NCBI RefSeq assembly: GCF_003609635.1
Contig: NZ_MCIA01000032.1
Coordinates: 124,001 to 188,000, forward strand
DNA length: 64,000 nucleotides
DNA from: Lacrimispora algidixylanolytica
GTDB lineage: Bacteria; Bacillota; Clostridia; Lachnospirales; Lachnospiraceae
Direction: 5' to 3'
A program made the translations under genes and the position numbers. Of this stretch, positions 44,824 to 53,472 are shown piece by piece. The notes beneath the pieces were generated by a model, which ran no database searches, had not been told where the DNA came from, and was given only the letters and a program-made list of their open reading frames with translations. Within the stretch, counting starts at the first letter, position 1; every line of letters starts with the position of its first letter.

Positions 44824-45942
44824 ATGAGTCGGACAAAGAATAGAGCTCCTTTTAAATTTGATATCGTTGGTAGTTTTTTAAGACCGGAGTATCTAAAAGA
44901 GGCAAGAGAAGGTTTTAATCATGGAACCGTTAGCGCAGACGAGTTAAGAAATATAGAAGACAAAGCAATTACAGAATTGATTGAAAAGCAAAAAGAAGTT
45001 GGCCTTCCAGTAATTACAGATGGTGAATTTCGTAGAAGCTGGTGGCATCTTGATTTTATGTGGGGGCTTCAGGGCGTAGAAAAGCTGGAACTTTCTAAAG
45101 GCTATGTATTTCAGGGGGAAGTGACAAGAGGAGAGTCTGCCGGGCTTACTGGTAAGATCTTAGGAGAAAATCATCCTTTTGTGGAACATTTTAAGTTCGT
45201 AAAGCTGTTTGAAGATGATAGCGTGGTTGCCAGACAGACCATACCTGCTCCGGCTCAGTTTTTGGCAGAGCTTGAAAGAGGGGAAAACCTGAATAAGACC
45301 AGAGTTTATTATGAGGATGAGGAAAGTCTGATTTTGGATATTGCAGCCGCTTACCGTACGGTACTAACAGACCTTTATGCTGCTGGCTGCCGAAATGTAC
45401 AGTTTGATGACTGTACCTGGGGAATGTTTTGTGATGCGAAGTACTGGGAAGCAAGGCAGAGTGGAAAAAAATCCGTGGAAGAAGAAGCTAAAAAGTATGT
45501 AAGAATCAACAATCTTGCCATAGAGGGGCAGCCAGAGGATCTTGTTATTAATACCCATGTATGCAGAGGAAATTACCATTCCACCTGGGCATCTTCTGGC
45601 GGATATGCTCCCATTGCACCTCACTTATTTGGAGAGGAGCATGTGTCAGCCTATTATCTGGAATATGACGATGACCGTTCCGGTGATTTCGAACCATTAA
45701 AGTATGTAGATGGAGATAAGCAGGTTGTTCTTGGACTCATCACTTCGAAATCACCGAAGTTAGAGGAAAAAGAGCAAATCATTGCAAAGATTAGAAAAGC
45801 ATCAAAGTATATTCCTTTGGAGCGTCTTGCATTAAGCCCTCAGTGCGGGTTTGCTTCCACCGAGGAAGGCAATGTTTTAACAGAAGAAGAGCAGTGGAAT
45901 AAATTAAAGTTGGTAAAAGAAATTTCAGAAGAGATCTGGTAA
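44824..45942 (+). CDS. MetE-like cobalamin-independent methyltransferase (short form)
   Basis: This is a 372-residue protein corresponding to the catalytic C-terminal half of methionine synthase MetE, like YxjG/YxjH of Bacillus. The zinc ligands appear intact: a histidine and a cysteine in THVCRGNY, a glutamate in YYLEYDD and a cysteine in PQCGFAS. GSFLRPEYLKEA at the start is also typical. The methyl donor of such short forms is often not methyl-folate triglutamate and is unknown here. It ends in a strong terminator. Confidence 0.88.
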   Translation: MSRTKNRAPFKFDIVGSFLRPEYLKEAREGFNHGTVSADELRNIEDKAITELIEKQKEVGLPVITDGEFRRSWWHLDFMWGLQGVEKLELSKGYVFQGEVTRGESAGLTGKILGENHPFVEHFKFVKLFEDDSVVARQTIPAPAQFLAELERGENLNKTRVYYEDEESLILDIAAAYRTVLTDLYAAGCRNVQFDDCTWGMFCDAKYWEARQSGKKSVEEEAKKYVRINNLAIEGQPEDLVINTHVCRGNYHSTWASSGGYAPIAPHLFGEEHVSAYYLEYDDDRSGDFEPLKYVDGDKQVVLGLITSKSPKLEEKEQIIAKIRKASKYIPLERLALSPQCGFASTEEGNVLTEEEQWNKLKLVKEISEEIW

Positions 45943-45952
45943 ACAACTAAAA

Positions 45953-45998
45953 AAGAAAGTGTGATAGGAAGTTTTGGTCCTATCGCACTTTTTCTTTT
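45953..45998 (+). terminator. Intrinsic terminator after the MetE-like gene
   Basis: AAAGTGTGATAGGA pairs with TCCTATCGCACTTT with one mismatch, then TTCTTTT. Confidence 0.9.
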
Positions 45999-46004
45999 GC
46001 GGCA

Positions 46005-46049
46005 ACTAGTATACCAGTGCTTGACAGCAGTCCTGATTTCGCTTATTCT
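46005..46049 (+). promoter_or_regulatory. Promoter and operator of the GntR gene
   Basis: TTGACA (46021-46026), 17 bp and TATTCT (46044-46049) form the promoter. Immediately upstream, ACTAGTATACCAGT (46005-46018) matches, over 13 of 14 bases, the site found at the uxuA promoter. This suggests autoregulation. Confidence 0.75.
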
Positions 46050-46076
46050 AAAAACAGATAAAAAAGGGGGCAAACA

Positions 46077-46751
46077 ATGAGGCTGACAGAACGAAATTTA
46101 AAAGAAACTGGGCGGGAATATGCCCTTCGAATGCTAAAGGAGAATATCATTAACCTTGATCTCATACCAGGAAGCATGTTGAGTGAAAATGAACTATCCG
46201 CTGAGATGAATTTGTCCCGGACTCCTGTGAGAGAAGCTTTGATTGAACTTTCCAAGGTAAAGATTGTTGAGGTTTATCCGCAGAAGGGAAGTGCGGTTGC
46301 ATTTGTAGATTACGAATTGGTGGAAGAAGCAAGGTTTATGCGAGATGTCCTAGAGGGGGCAGTTGTTGAACTTGCTTGTCGTATGGCAACGGAGAAAGAT
46401 ATATCGGACCTTAGAGAGAATGTAAGACTTCAGGAATTCTATATGGAAAATAGGTTTCCCGATAAGCTTTTAGAGCTTGATAATGAGTTTCACCAGATGC
46501 TGTTTCACATCACCAGCAAGGATCAGGTTTACCATCTCCTAGACAGTATTACCATTCACTTTGACCGGGTACGAAGAATGTCCCTAGCAGTCGTTAAGGA
46601 CTTAAAGACAATTTCTGATCACAAAGAAATTGTAGAGGCGATCGCGGCTAAGAGTGGAGAGGAAGCAAAACGTCTCATGGAAAAACATCTGTCCAGATAT
46701 AAATTTGATGAAGAAGCATTGCGCAAAGAGTATCCAGGATATTTTAAGTGA
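46077..46751 (+). CDS. GntR-family regulator, FCD subfamily (hexuronate type)
   Basis: This is a 224-residue regulator. The winged helix (~10-75) contains LSENELSAEMNLSRTPVREA. The FCD effector domain (~85-215) follows, with metal-binding histidines such as in FHQMLFH. FCD-GntR proteins such as UxuR, ExuR and KdgR control hexuronate genes. The next genes are uxuA and uxuB, and both promoters share an ACTAGTATACMAGT element, so I infer that this is the local uronate repressor. Its inducer is probably a fructuronate- or gluconate-type acid. Confidence 0.92.
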   Translation: MRLTERNLKETGREYALRMLKENIINLDLIPGSMLSENELSAEMNLSRTPVREALIELSKVKIVEVYPQKGSAVAFVDYELVEEARFMRDVLEGAVVELACRMATEKDISDLRENVRLQEFYMENRFPDKLLELDNEFHQMLFHITSKDQVYHLLDSITIHFDRVRRMSLAVVKDLKTISDHKEIVEAIAAKSGEEAKRLMEKHLSRYKFDEEALRKEYPGYFK

Positions 46752-46775
46752 TTTTTTCCATACTATAAAAAGAAT

Positions 46776-46814
46776 GCGGTAATATAAGGGATTTTCCTTC
46801 TATTACCGTTTTTT
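46776..46814 (+). terminator. Intrinsic terminator after the GntR gene
   Basis: CGGTAATA and TATTACCG form a perfect 8 bp stem with a 16-base loop, followed by TTTTTTG. Confidence 0.85.
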
Positions 46815-46904
46815 GTATCCGGGATTTTAAGCCGAGCTTAAAAATTACGTTTAAATTTGTGCAGATTATATAGAAATATTTATTTTATTTATATAATTTA
46901 AAGA

Positions 46905-46933
46905 TTGAAATACTAGTATACAAGTTGTATACT
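46905..46933 (+). promoter_or_regulatory. Promoter and operator of uxuA-uxuB
   Basis: TTGAAA (46905-46910), 17 bp and TATACT (46928-46933) form the promoter. The perfect 19 bp palindrome AGTATACAAGTTGTATACT (46915-46933) covers the spacer and the -10 box. It contains the same sequence as the site before the GntR gene, a direct layout for repression. Confidence 0.85.
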
Positions 46934-46977
46934 CATAGACAAGATACAAAATATTCTAAAAAAGGAGGAGTAGAACC

Positions 46978-48060
46978 ATGAAAATGATTATGCGTTGGTT
47001 CCCTTTTGGGGATGACAGCGTTACGCTTTCTCAGATCCGCCAGACTCCTGGAGTGTCGGGAGTGGCTACCTGCCTTCCTAAGGTTCCAGTTGGAGAAGTC
47101 TGGCCGCTTGAAACGTTAAAAGCACTTCGGGATGAGATTCAAGAAGCAGGTCTTGAGATGGAGGTAATTGAGAGCGTAAATATTCACGAAGATATTAAAA
47201 AAGGCCTTCCCACCAGAGATAAGTATATTGAAGCTTATCAGAAAACTCTGGAGCATCTAAGAGATGTTGGGGTTAAATGTCTTTGCTATAACTTCATGCC
47301 AGTCATGGACTGGGCAAGAAGTGATCTCTCTTACGTTACGGAAGATGGCAGCAGTGTAATGGCTTACCGTCACGATGAAGTACTTGAGATGAATCCAGAA
47401 AAAATGGCAAAAGCAATGGAGGGAAAAGCAAGAGGTTACTCCTTACCAGGCTGGGAACCGGAGCGGCTTTCTGCCATGGCACAGGACATTGAGTTTTACC
47501 AAAGCATGACAAGAGAGAAGTATTGGGATAATATGAAGTATTTTCTGGATGCAGTGATTCCTTATGCGGAAAAATACGATATTAAAATGGCCATTCACCC
47601 GGATGATCCACCCTGGCCTCTTTACGGTCTTCCAAAAGTCATAACAAATGCAGAGAATATTCGCACTTTTCTTTCCTTGAATGAAAGTCCATATAACGGT
47701 CTGACTTTATGTACAGGAAGCTTAGGAAGTGATTTAAGCAATGATATTCCTGCACTGATGAGAGAGTTTGGAGGAATGAAGCGGATTCATTTTGCTCATC
47801 TTCGCAATGTAAAGCACATATCTGAAAAAGACTTTGACGAAGCAGCCCATCTTTCTTCCTGTGGGGATCTGGATATGTATGAAATTGTAAATGCTCTTTA
47901 TGAATCGGGGTTTGAAGGTTATATTCGCCCGGATCATGGCCGTATGATATGGGGGGAGCAGGCTCGCCCAGGTTATGGTCTGTATGATCGAGCAATCGGC
48001 GCAAATTACCTGCTTGGTTTATGGGAGGCAGTTGAGAAATCCCATAAAAACAAAAGATAG
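46978..48060 (+). CDS. uxuA: Mannonate dehydratase
   Basis: This enzyme dehydrates D-mannonate to 2-keto-3-deoxygluconate in glucuronate breakdown. It is a 360-residue TIM-barrel of the xylose isomerase-like group. AIHPDDPPWPLYGLPK, FAHLRNVK and RPDHGR are UxuA motifs; the histidines and cysteine bind the metal. AAAGGAGGAG precedes the ATG. The uxuB gene follows after 12 bp. Regulation by the adjacent GntR protein is implied by the shared operator. Confidence 0.97.
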   Translation: MKMIMRWFPFGDDSVTLSQIRQTPGVSGVATCLPKVPVGEVWPLETLKALRDEIQEAGLEMEVIESVNIHEDIKKGLPTRDKYIEAYQKTLEHLRDVGVKCLCYNFMPVMDWARSDLSYVTEDGSSVMAYRHDEVLEMNPEKMAKAMEGKARGYSLPGWEPERLSAMAQDIEFYQSMTREKYWDNMKYFLDAVIPYAEKYDIKMAIHPDDPPWPLYGLPKVITNAENIRTFLSLNESPYNGLTLCTGSLGSDLSNDIPALMREFGGMKRIHFAHLRNVKHISEKDFDEAAHLSSCGDLDMYEIVNALYESGFEGYIRPDHGRMIWGEQARPGYGLYDRAIGANYLLGLWEAVEKSHKNKR

Positions 48061-48072
48061 GAGGGAAATAAT

Positions 48073-49695
48073 ATGAAATTGAATCGTTCTTGTTTGAAGA
48101 ACCGGGAATCATTTGAAAAGATTTCCGTAAAGCTTCCAAACTATGATTGGGATAAGATGGTACAGGCTACAGAGGAAGCTCCAAGATGGATACACTTTGG
48201 AGCGGGAAATATCTTCAGAGGTTTTATTGCAGAACTGCAGCAACGCCTTTTGGAAGAAGGTCTGGAAGAAAGCGGCATCATTGCGGCAGATACCTTTGAC
48301 TTTGATATCATTGATAAAATATATATTCCCTATGATAACATGACCATGATGGTTCGTTTAAAACCCGATGGCACCATGGAACGGGAGGTAATTGCAAGCA
48401 TTGCTAAAGGAGTAAAGGCAGACATCAGCAATGAAGCTGATTTTGGATACTTGGTAAAAGCATTTAAGAATCCTTCCCTTCAGATGGTGAGCTTTACCAT
48501 AACTGAAAAAGGATATGCACTCACTGATTTTAAGGGAGAATTATTTCCTTTTGTAAAGAAGGATATGGAAGCTGGTCCCCATAAGGCAACCCATGCCATG
48601 AGTGTGGTAACCGCTCTTCTTTTAGAGAGATTTCAGGCAGGTGGATTTCCTCTTGCACTGGTTAGCATGGACAACTGCAGTCACAATGGTGAAAAGCTTA
48701 AGTCCAGTGTCGTTTCGATCGCTGAGGCGTGGGTAACTGCAGGCTTTGTACCAGCAGAATTTAAGGCTTGGGTAGATGATGAGAACAAAGTATCCTTCCC
48801 TTGGTCCATGATTGATAAAATCACACCAAGACCAGCAGAGGTAGTGGAAAAAGCACTATTGGAAGACGGAATAGAGGATATGGCACCGGTCATCACCAGC
48901 AAAAACACCTATATCGCTCCCTTTGTAAATGCGGAGGTTCCCCAGTATCTTGTAGTGGAAGATCGTTTCCCAGCCGGTAGACCAGCTCTTGAAAAAGCAG
49001 GCGTCTATATGACTGACCGTGATACTGTAAACAAGACAGAACGAATGAAGGTAACCACCTGTTTAAATCCACTTCATACGGCGCTGGCTGTGTACGGATG
49101 CCTTTTGGGCTATGAAAGCATTGCGGCTGAGATGAAAGATGAAGAATTAAAGGCTCTTGTGGAGCGAATCGGGTACGTAGAAGGAATGCCGGTTGTAACA
49201 GATCCTGGTATCTTAAAACCAGTGGATTTCTTAAAAGAAGTCATTGAAGTCCGACTTCCCAATCCATTCATTCCAGATACACCTCAAAGAATTGCGACTG
49301 ATACCAGCCAGAAAATCTCCATTCGTTTTGGTGAGACCATTAAGGCTTATCTAGAGGAAGAGAATCTTGATGTAGAAAGCCTGACTGCCATTCCTCTTGC
49401 CATCGCTGGCTGGCTTCGCTATCTACTGGGTGTGGATGACAAAGGAAATTCCATGGAGATCAGCAGTGATCCTATGCTTTCCGAGTTAAAAGAACAGTTA
49501 AAGGATATTAAGTTCGGGGAGATAACGTCTGTAAAGTCTGGACTGAATGGAATCTTATCAAGCCCTATCCTTTTTGGCACGGATCTTGTAAAAGCCGGCC
49601 TTTCTGGAAAAATAGAAGTTATGCTTAGTAAAATGCTTGCTGGACCGGGAGCTGTCCGTAAGACGTTACAAGAATATTTAAACTCCGCTCATTGA
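48073..49695 (+). CDS. uxuB: Fructuronate reductase (mannitol dehydrogenase family)
   Basis: This is a 540-residue long-chain polyol dehydrogenase that in this setting interconverts D-fructuronate and D-mannonate with NADH. HFGAGNIFRGFIAEL is the NAD-binding start and SMDNCSHNG the active-site region; the catalytic lysine lies near TCLNPLHTALAVYG. Paired with uxuA 12 bp upstream, it completes the step before UxuA. Tagaturonate reductase is a less likely alternative. Confidence 0.92.
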   Translation: MKLNRSCLKNRESFEKISVKLPNYDWDKMVQATEEAPRWIHFGAGNIFRGFIAELQQRLLEEGLEESGIIAADTFDFDIIDKIYIPYDNMTMMVRLKPDGTMEREVIASIAKGVKADISNEADFGYLVKAFKNPSLQMVSFTITEKGYALTDFKGELFPFVKKDMEAGPHKATHAMSVVTALLLERFQAGGFPLALVSMDNCSHNGEKLKSSVVSIAEAWVTAGFVPAEFKAWVDDENKVSFPWSMIDKITPRPAEVVEKALLEDGIEDMAPVITSKNTYIAPFVNAEVPQYLVVEDRFPAGRPALEKAGVYMTDRDTVNKTERMKVTTCLNPLHTALAVYGCLLGYESIAAEMKDEELKALVERIGYVEGMPVVTDPGILKPVDFLKEVIEVRLPNPFIPDTPQRIATDTSQKISIRFGETIKAYLEEENLDVESLTAIPLAIAGWLRYLLGVDDKGNSMEISSDPMLSELKEQLKDIKFGEITSVKSGLNGILSSPILFGTDLVKAGLSGKIEVMLSKMLAGPGAVRKTLQEYLNSAH

Positions 49696-49759
49696 ATTTG
49701 ACTCCTTGCTGTGCTAGAATAAGACATGCGTTAAAACATGTTTGAAAGGCAGAGATACC

Positions 49760-50101
49760 ATGAATATACAAATCTTTGGAGCCAAAAAGTGCTTTGATAC
49801 CAAGAAGGCGGAACGGTATTTTAAGGAACGCGGCATCAAGTACCAGCTCATAGACATAAAGGAAAAGGGTTTAAGTAAGGGAGAGTATCAAAATGTAAGA
49901 CAGGCAGTTGGAGGCAGGGAAGCTTTGCTTTGTACGGACTGTCAGGATCAGGATGCATTGGCCCTTATAAAATACTCCCCGGACGAGGATAAGGATGAAA
50001 AAATCCTGGAAAACCAACAGGTTTTAAAGACCCCTATTGTCAGAAATGGAAAGCTGGCTTCCGTAGGGTACAAGCCGGAGATTTGGAAGAACTGGGAATA
50101 G
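49760..50101 (+). CDS. ArsC/Spx-like thioredoxin-fold protein
   Basis: This is a 113-residue protein of the ArsC family fold. GAKKCFDTKKAERYFKERG is the N-terminal strand-loop with a single active-site-type cysteine, and LKTPIVRNGKLASVGYKPEI the conserved end. There is no second cysteine close by as in Spx (CxxC). The role is unknown and arsenate reduction is not shown. The start at ATG 49760 follows AAAGG. It lies between uxuB and the KdgF-like cupin, probably in the same transcript. Confidence 0.85.
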   Translation: MNIQIFGAKKCFDTKKAERYFKERGIKYQLIDIKEKGLSKGEYQNVRQAVGGREALLCTDCQDQDALALIKYSPDEDKDEKILENQQVLKTPIVRNGKLASVGYKPEIWKNWE

Positions 50102-50111
50102 AGGAGGCGCA

Positions 50112-50456
50112 ATGAGAAAACCGGAAAAAGGTCAGAACTGGGTGTTTAACAAAGATATTCAAGGAGAACAGGCTTCAGAAGGCGTAGAAAGAAAGATACT
50201 GGCATACGCGGATGAGATGATGTGCGTGGAAAATCATTTTGAAAAGGGAGCTATTGGAAAACTTCATCATCATCCTCATACGCAAATTACCTATGTTGCA
50301 AGCGGTAAATTTGAATTTACCATAGGGGAAGAGACAAAAGTTGTAGAGACAGGAGATACCCTGTTAAAGCAGGATGGAGTTGTTCACGGCTGCGTTTGTT
50401 TGGAAAAAGGAATCTTGGTTGATATTTTCACTCCAATGAGGGAAGACTTTTTATAA
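50112..50456 (+). CDS. kdgF: KdgF-like cupin (uronate linearisation)
   Basis: This is a 114-residue single-domain cupin. HFEKGAIGKLHHHPHTQITY holds the histidine metal motif, GKFEFTIGEE and DVFTPMREDFL match KdgF proteins of pectin and alginate degraders. KdgF speeds ring opening of unsaturated uronates to linear keto acids. It follows the ArsC-like gene by 10 bp and lies behind uxuA-uxuB, so a role in pectin or other polyuronate use fits well. The assignment is by motif and context. Confidence 0.82.
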   Translation: MRKPEKGQNWVFNKDIQGEQASEGVERKILAYADEMMCVENHFEKGAIGKLHHHPHTQITYVASGKFEFTIGEETKVVETGDTLLKQDGVVHGCVCLEKGILVDIFTPMREDFL

Positions 50457-50487
50457 GTACTGTGTTTATGAAAAAAGTATAAAGCTA

Positions 50488-50516
50488 TTGATAAAAATGG
50501 TATAATATGCTATAAA
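50488..50516 (+). promoter_or_regulatory. Promoter of the rubredoxin gene
   Basis: TTGATA (50488-50493), 17 bp, TATAAA (50511-50516). Confidence 0.6.
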
Positions 50517-50548
50517 TGATACACATGTGATTAAAGGAGGTGATTTTA

Positions 50549-50710
50549 GTGGCAAAGTATGTTTGTGAGCCATGCGGATATGTATACGATCCAGAAATCG
50601 GAGATCCAGATTCCGGTATTGAGCCGGGTACAGCATTTGAAGATATCCCAGATGATTGGGTATGTCCAGTTTGTGGTGTGGGTAAAGATATGTTCGTAGT
50701 AGAAGAATAA
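50549..50710 (+). CDS. Rubredoxin
   Basis: This is a 53-residue electron carrier with one iron bound by four cysteines: [11 protein letters not shown] and [11 protein letters not shown]. The acidic middle [20 protein letters not shown] is typical. It starts at GTG 50549, behind an excellent AAAGGAGGTG. It has its own promoter and terminator and is likely involved in oxygen or peroxide detoxification in an anaerobe. Confidence 0.97.
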   Translation: MAKYVCEPCGYVYDPEIGDPDSGIEPGTAFEDIPDDWVCPVCGVGKDMFVVEE

Positions 50711-50718
50711 TTAATAAA

Positions 50719-50768
50719 ACCTTTAAGCGGTTGATGAGTAATCAGCTGGCTTGAAGGTTTTATTTTTT
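50719..50768. terminator. Bidirectional terminator between rubredoxin and Csp-like gene
   Basis: AAAACCTT pairs with AAGGTTTT, with further pairing inside, and TATTTTTTT follows on the plus strand. It sits between converging genes. Confidence 0.75.
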
Positions 50769-50778
50769 TGAAATTATA

Positions 50779-52452
50779 TTATTGTGTAATTAACCGCTCA
50801 AATAATTGATTGACTTCAACTTGCCCGTATCCCCATATATTGTTTGGATAAGAGTAAGCTGGATTACGGACGGCCCCGCCTATCATTAGCCGGTTGGCAT
50901 CATTTCCTGTCATTCTTACATAGTTTTCTTTGACGATGGCCCATTCAAAGACCATTGCTATAATACCGGCTGCATGGGCCGCTGCCGCGCCTGTACCAGT
51001 GGCTGTTCCATATTGATTTCCAGGGACTGCACAAGTAATCTGAAAACCAGGTGCTGCAATATCGGGTTTTATCAGTCCAGTCCTTGTATAACCTCTTCCA
51101 GATTCTGGAACAATACTGCTGTTATTTTGATTGTAGGCAGTTACCGTCAGAGGGTGCCTGGAATTTGCTGGTGCAGTAATGGTAGTATCAGGGTTTGAAT
51201 TTAAAAAGAAGGTTTCGTTTGATAAAAGGTCTCCGGAGGGAAGCCAGGAATGAAACGTAAAAGGCTCGTTTGTGGTAGCTTGGATGCGCAGATACCATAT
51301 GCCGGGAAGAGGATTATTAAAGCGCAAAAGTATCATCTGATCTCCGGTTTTTCCTTCGAAAATTGTGTTGTTTACATAGATTGTGGTTTGATTAAATATG
51401 AAACTGAATCTCCTGCACTGATCTAAGGTGGGGAAAATAGGCTGGGTGGATTCCCTGTTAGGAGAAGATATATCAATTGTAATTCTGGAAGGAGAGAAGG
51501 ACCATATTTGCAGGGAGAACATAGTGTCTTTTTCTCCTATCCTTAACTCTACATCATTATAGAACGGAGGAGCAGCTGTGGCATTGAAGTAATGTCTTTG
51601 ATTGTTTCCTTCATTTCCAGCAGATACGGAGACTCCATTGCCTGGAAGAAGAGTAAGGTGATCCAGATAATCACTTATGGGACCTCTCCCTGAATGGCTA
51701 CCTTGGCTGGTTCCCATAGCAATACATATGACCATGGGGCTATTGTTGCGTTCGGCTACCGTTACAGCATATCGGATGCCCAGTAGAATATCAGTCTCCT
51801 GATAGCATACCTTGCTCGCCGGTACAAAAAGAAGGGATTTTAAGCTCTCCTTTGCCTCTTTAAGCTTGATTATAATATACTCAGCCTGTGGAACAACTCC
51901 CCGAAACGATTGCTCTTCATTGGGGCTGCCGGCCAGTATGCTGGCAATTGCCGTACCATGCCCGATTGGGTCTGTTGTAGGTACGACAGAAAGTGGGTCC
52001 TCAGAGTTTAATGCGGTATTGATCTGCTCCCTGCTATATTCTGATCCAAAGGTGAAATTAGTAGGAATGGTTCCTGTTTGCACCGTCTGATCCCAAATAG
52101 ATACAATCCGGGTACTTCCATCGCTGTTTCGAAAGGCAGGATGGCTGTAGTCAATACCCGTATCAATCACAGCGACTAAAACACCTCTTCCAAACAGAGC
52201 AAGATTAGGATTGTTTTGTACCGTATTTACACCGGAGCGCTCAAGGCTTACGGTGGAGGTCTGTACATACAATGTTGGAAAGCTGCTGTAGGAATGCCGT
52301 CCTAAATCGCATGGGTTAGGGGTTCCAATTGGGATATGGAGCAGGGAATTTTGACGATTTAAGTAAGTAATGTTGTCGCCGGTATCGTATGTCGGGGCCA
52401 AAGCCGTAGTGATCAATAAGTCATAGTAGCTGTTATCTAGAATTTTGGACAA
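50779..52452 (-). CDS. Csp-like subtilase with catalytic Ser replaced by Gly
   Basis: This is a 557-residue subtilisin-family (S8) protein without a signal peptide, like clostridial Csp germination proteases. The aspartate (VAVIDTGIDYSHP) and histidine (PIGHGTAIASILAG) of the triad and the oxyanion asparagine (VSAGNEGN) are present. In the serine motif GTSMAAPHVAG the residue is glycine: ATGTGAAAAHAAG, codon GGC. Thus it is probably catalytically dead, as CspC and CspA of C. difficile are. An additional ~150-residue jelly-roll-like insertion precedes the last motif. Start TTG 52452 follows GCAGGGGGG, which lies in a hairpin. Confidence 0.87.
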   Translation of the reverse strand: MSKILDNSYYDLLITTALAPTYDTGDNITYLNRQNSLLHIPIGTPNPCDLGRHSYSSFPTLYVQTSTVSLERSGVNTVQNNPNLALFGRGVLVAVIDTGIDYSHPAFRNSDGSTRIVSIWDQTVQTGTIPTNFTFGSEYSREQINTALNSEDPLSVVPTTDPIGHGTAIASILAGSPNEEQSFRGVVPQAEYIIIKLKEAKESLKSLLFVPASKVCYQETDILLGIRYAVTVAERNNSPMVICIAMGTSQGSHSGRGPISDYLDHLTLLPGNGVSVSAGNEGNNQRHYFNATAAPPFYNDVELRIGEKDTMFSLQIWSFSPSRITIDISSPNRESTQPIFPTLDQCRRFSFIFNQTTIYVNNTIFEGKTGDQMILLRFNNPLPGIWYLRIQATTNEPFTFHSWLPSGDLLSNETFFLNSNPDTTITAPANSRHPLTVTAYNQNNSSIVPESGRGYTRTGLIKPDIAAPGFQITCAVPGNQYGTATGTGAAAAHAAGIIAMVFEWAIVKENYVRMTGNDANRLMIGGAVRNPAYSYPNNIWGYGQVEVNQLFERLITQ

Positions 52453-52458
52453 AATTAA

Positions 52459-52506
52459 CCCCCCTGCCAATTTAGCAAAGCATATGCTATATATTATGCA
52501 GGGGGG
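52459..52506 (-). promoter_or_regulatory. Hairpin that can pair the ribosome site of the Csp-like gene
   Basis: CCCCCCTGC (minus-strand 52506-52498) and GCAGGGGGG (52467-52459) are perfect complements, 30 bases apart. The second arm is the ribosome site of the Csp-like gene, and the loop includes the palindrome AGCATATGCT. Pairing would hide the ribosome site from the 30S subunit. Confidence 0.65.
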
Positions 52507-52521
52507 CTAAGATTATGAGTT

Positions 52522-53472
52522 TTAGCTGTTTGTTTGTGGGGCGCTGGCCTCTGGTCCTTTTGTTTCGCTTGCAGGTGTTCCATCAACAGGTGGAACCTGA
52601 GTGGTATCTGTATTTGTTGTTACGTTTGGCGTAAAGCTTGATTTTCCGGCTTTCTTTAGATATTCAATGATTCCCTTTGCGTCAGCTTCTCCAAGTGCCT
52701 TATATGACTCCTCTGTAGAAAGATATGAAGTCAGATCACTGGTATGGTTTAGAAATCCGTGTTCAATGATAAAACCTCTGATGCCATACATCTGGGAATA
52801 ACGTGGAATCGCATAATAATCTGCCATGCTTCCATCAGGGAACATAGTTCCGTTTTGAGAATCTCTAAGAATCAGCCCCCGGTTATGTAGACCAATTGAG
52901 CTTAGCTGGTTTAAAATAGTATTGGCAGCATCTTGAGACTGCAGGGCAAGCTCATTGTTGAAACGACCTGTTTTGGGAGCCATGGAGCTTACGCCGTAGG
53001 CATTCTTAATGGTTCCGTTGCCAGGAGCAGAGTCTACATGCTGGCTGACAAACAAATCAGCCTTAACGGAAGCAGCTAATGCGGCACGTTGTTCCAGAGG
53101 AACCGTTTTTTCCACACTGTCCTTTGTTAGTAAGACAATATAATCCGTGTTCTCTTCCAGGTACTTCTTTGTATAAGTGGAGATTTTCATATTAATCTCA
53201 TCTTCGTAATACTTCACTCCATTATATTCAAAGTTGCAACCGGAATAATGACCATTTACCTTTCCATGTCCTGGATCTAAAACAACCACTAATTTAGAGG
53301 AACGGTTAGCACCAGGTCCAATAAGCGGAGCACTTATTTTAGAAACTGGAGGAGCAAACGCAGGTCCGGTTTCCTCTTCCGCCCATGCGGTAGACATAGC
53401 TGTGGTGGAAATAAGAGTTGCCAGTAGTAAGGCGCTGGCGGAAGCCGTTAATACGTTTTTAAAATTGATCAT
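52522..53472 (-). CDS. Secreted N-acetylmuramoyl-L-alanine amidase (Amidase_3)
   Basis: This is a 316-residue exported peptidoglycan amidase. A signal peptide with a cleavage-like ATLISTTAMSTAWA precedes the catalytic domain (~60-280). The zinc histidine and acid residues are in VVLDPGHGK, YYEDEINMKI, VSQHVDSA and IIEHGFLNH. A Pro/Thr-rich tail of ~30 residues follows. ATG 53472 follows GGGAGG. It lies directly upstream of the Csp-like gene on the same strand (52-69 bp), so the two may be one transcript. Confidence 0.93.
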   Translation of the reverse strand: MINFKNVLTASASALLLATLISTTAMSTAWAEEETGPAFAPPVSKISAPLIGPGANRSSKLVVVLDPGHGKVNGHYSGCNFEYNGVKYYEDEINMKISTYTKKYLEENTDYIVLLTKDSVEKTVPLEQRAALAASVKADLFVSQHVDSAPGNGTIKNAYGVSSMAPKTGRFNNELALQSQDAANTILNQLSSIGLHNRGLILRDSQNGTMFPDGSMADYYAIPRYSQMYGIRGFIIEHGFLNHTSDLTSYLSTEESYKALGEADAKGIIEYLKKAGKSSFTPNVTTNTDTTQVPPVDGTPASETKGPEASAPQTNS

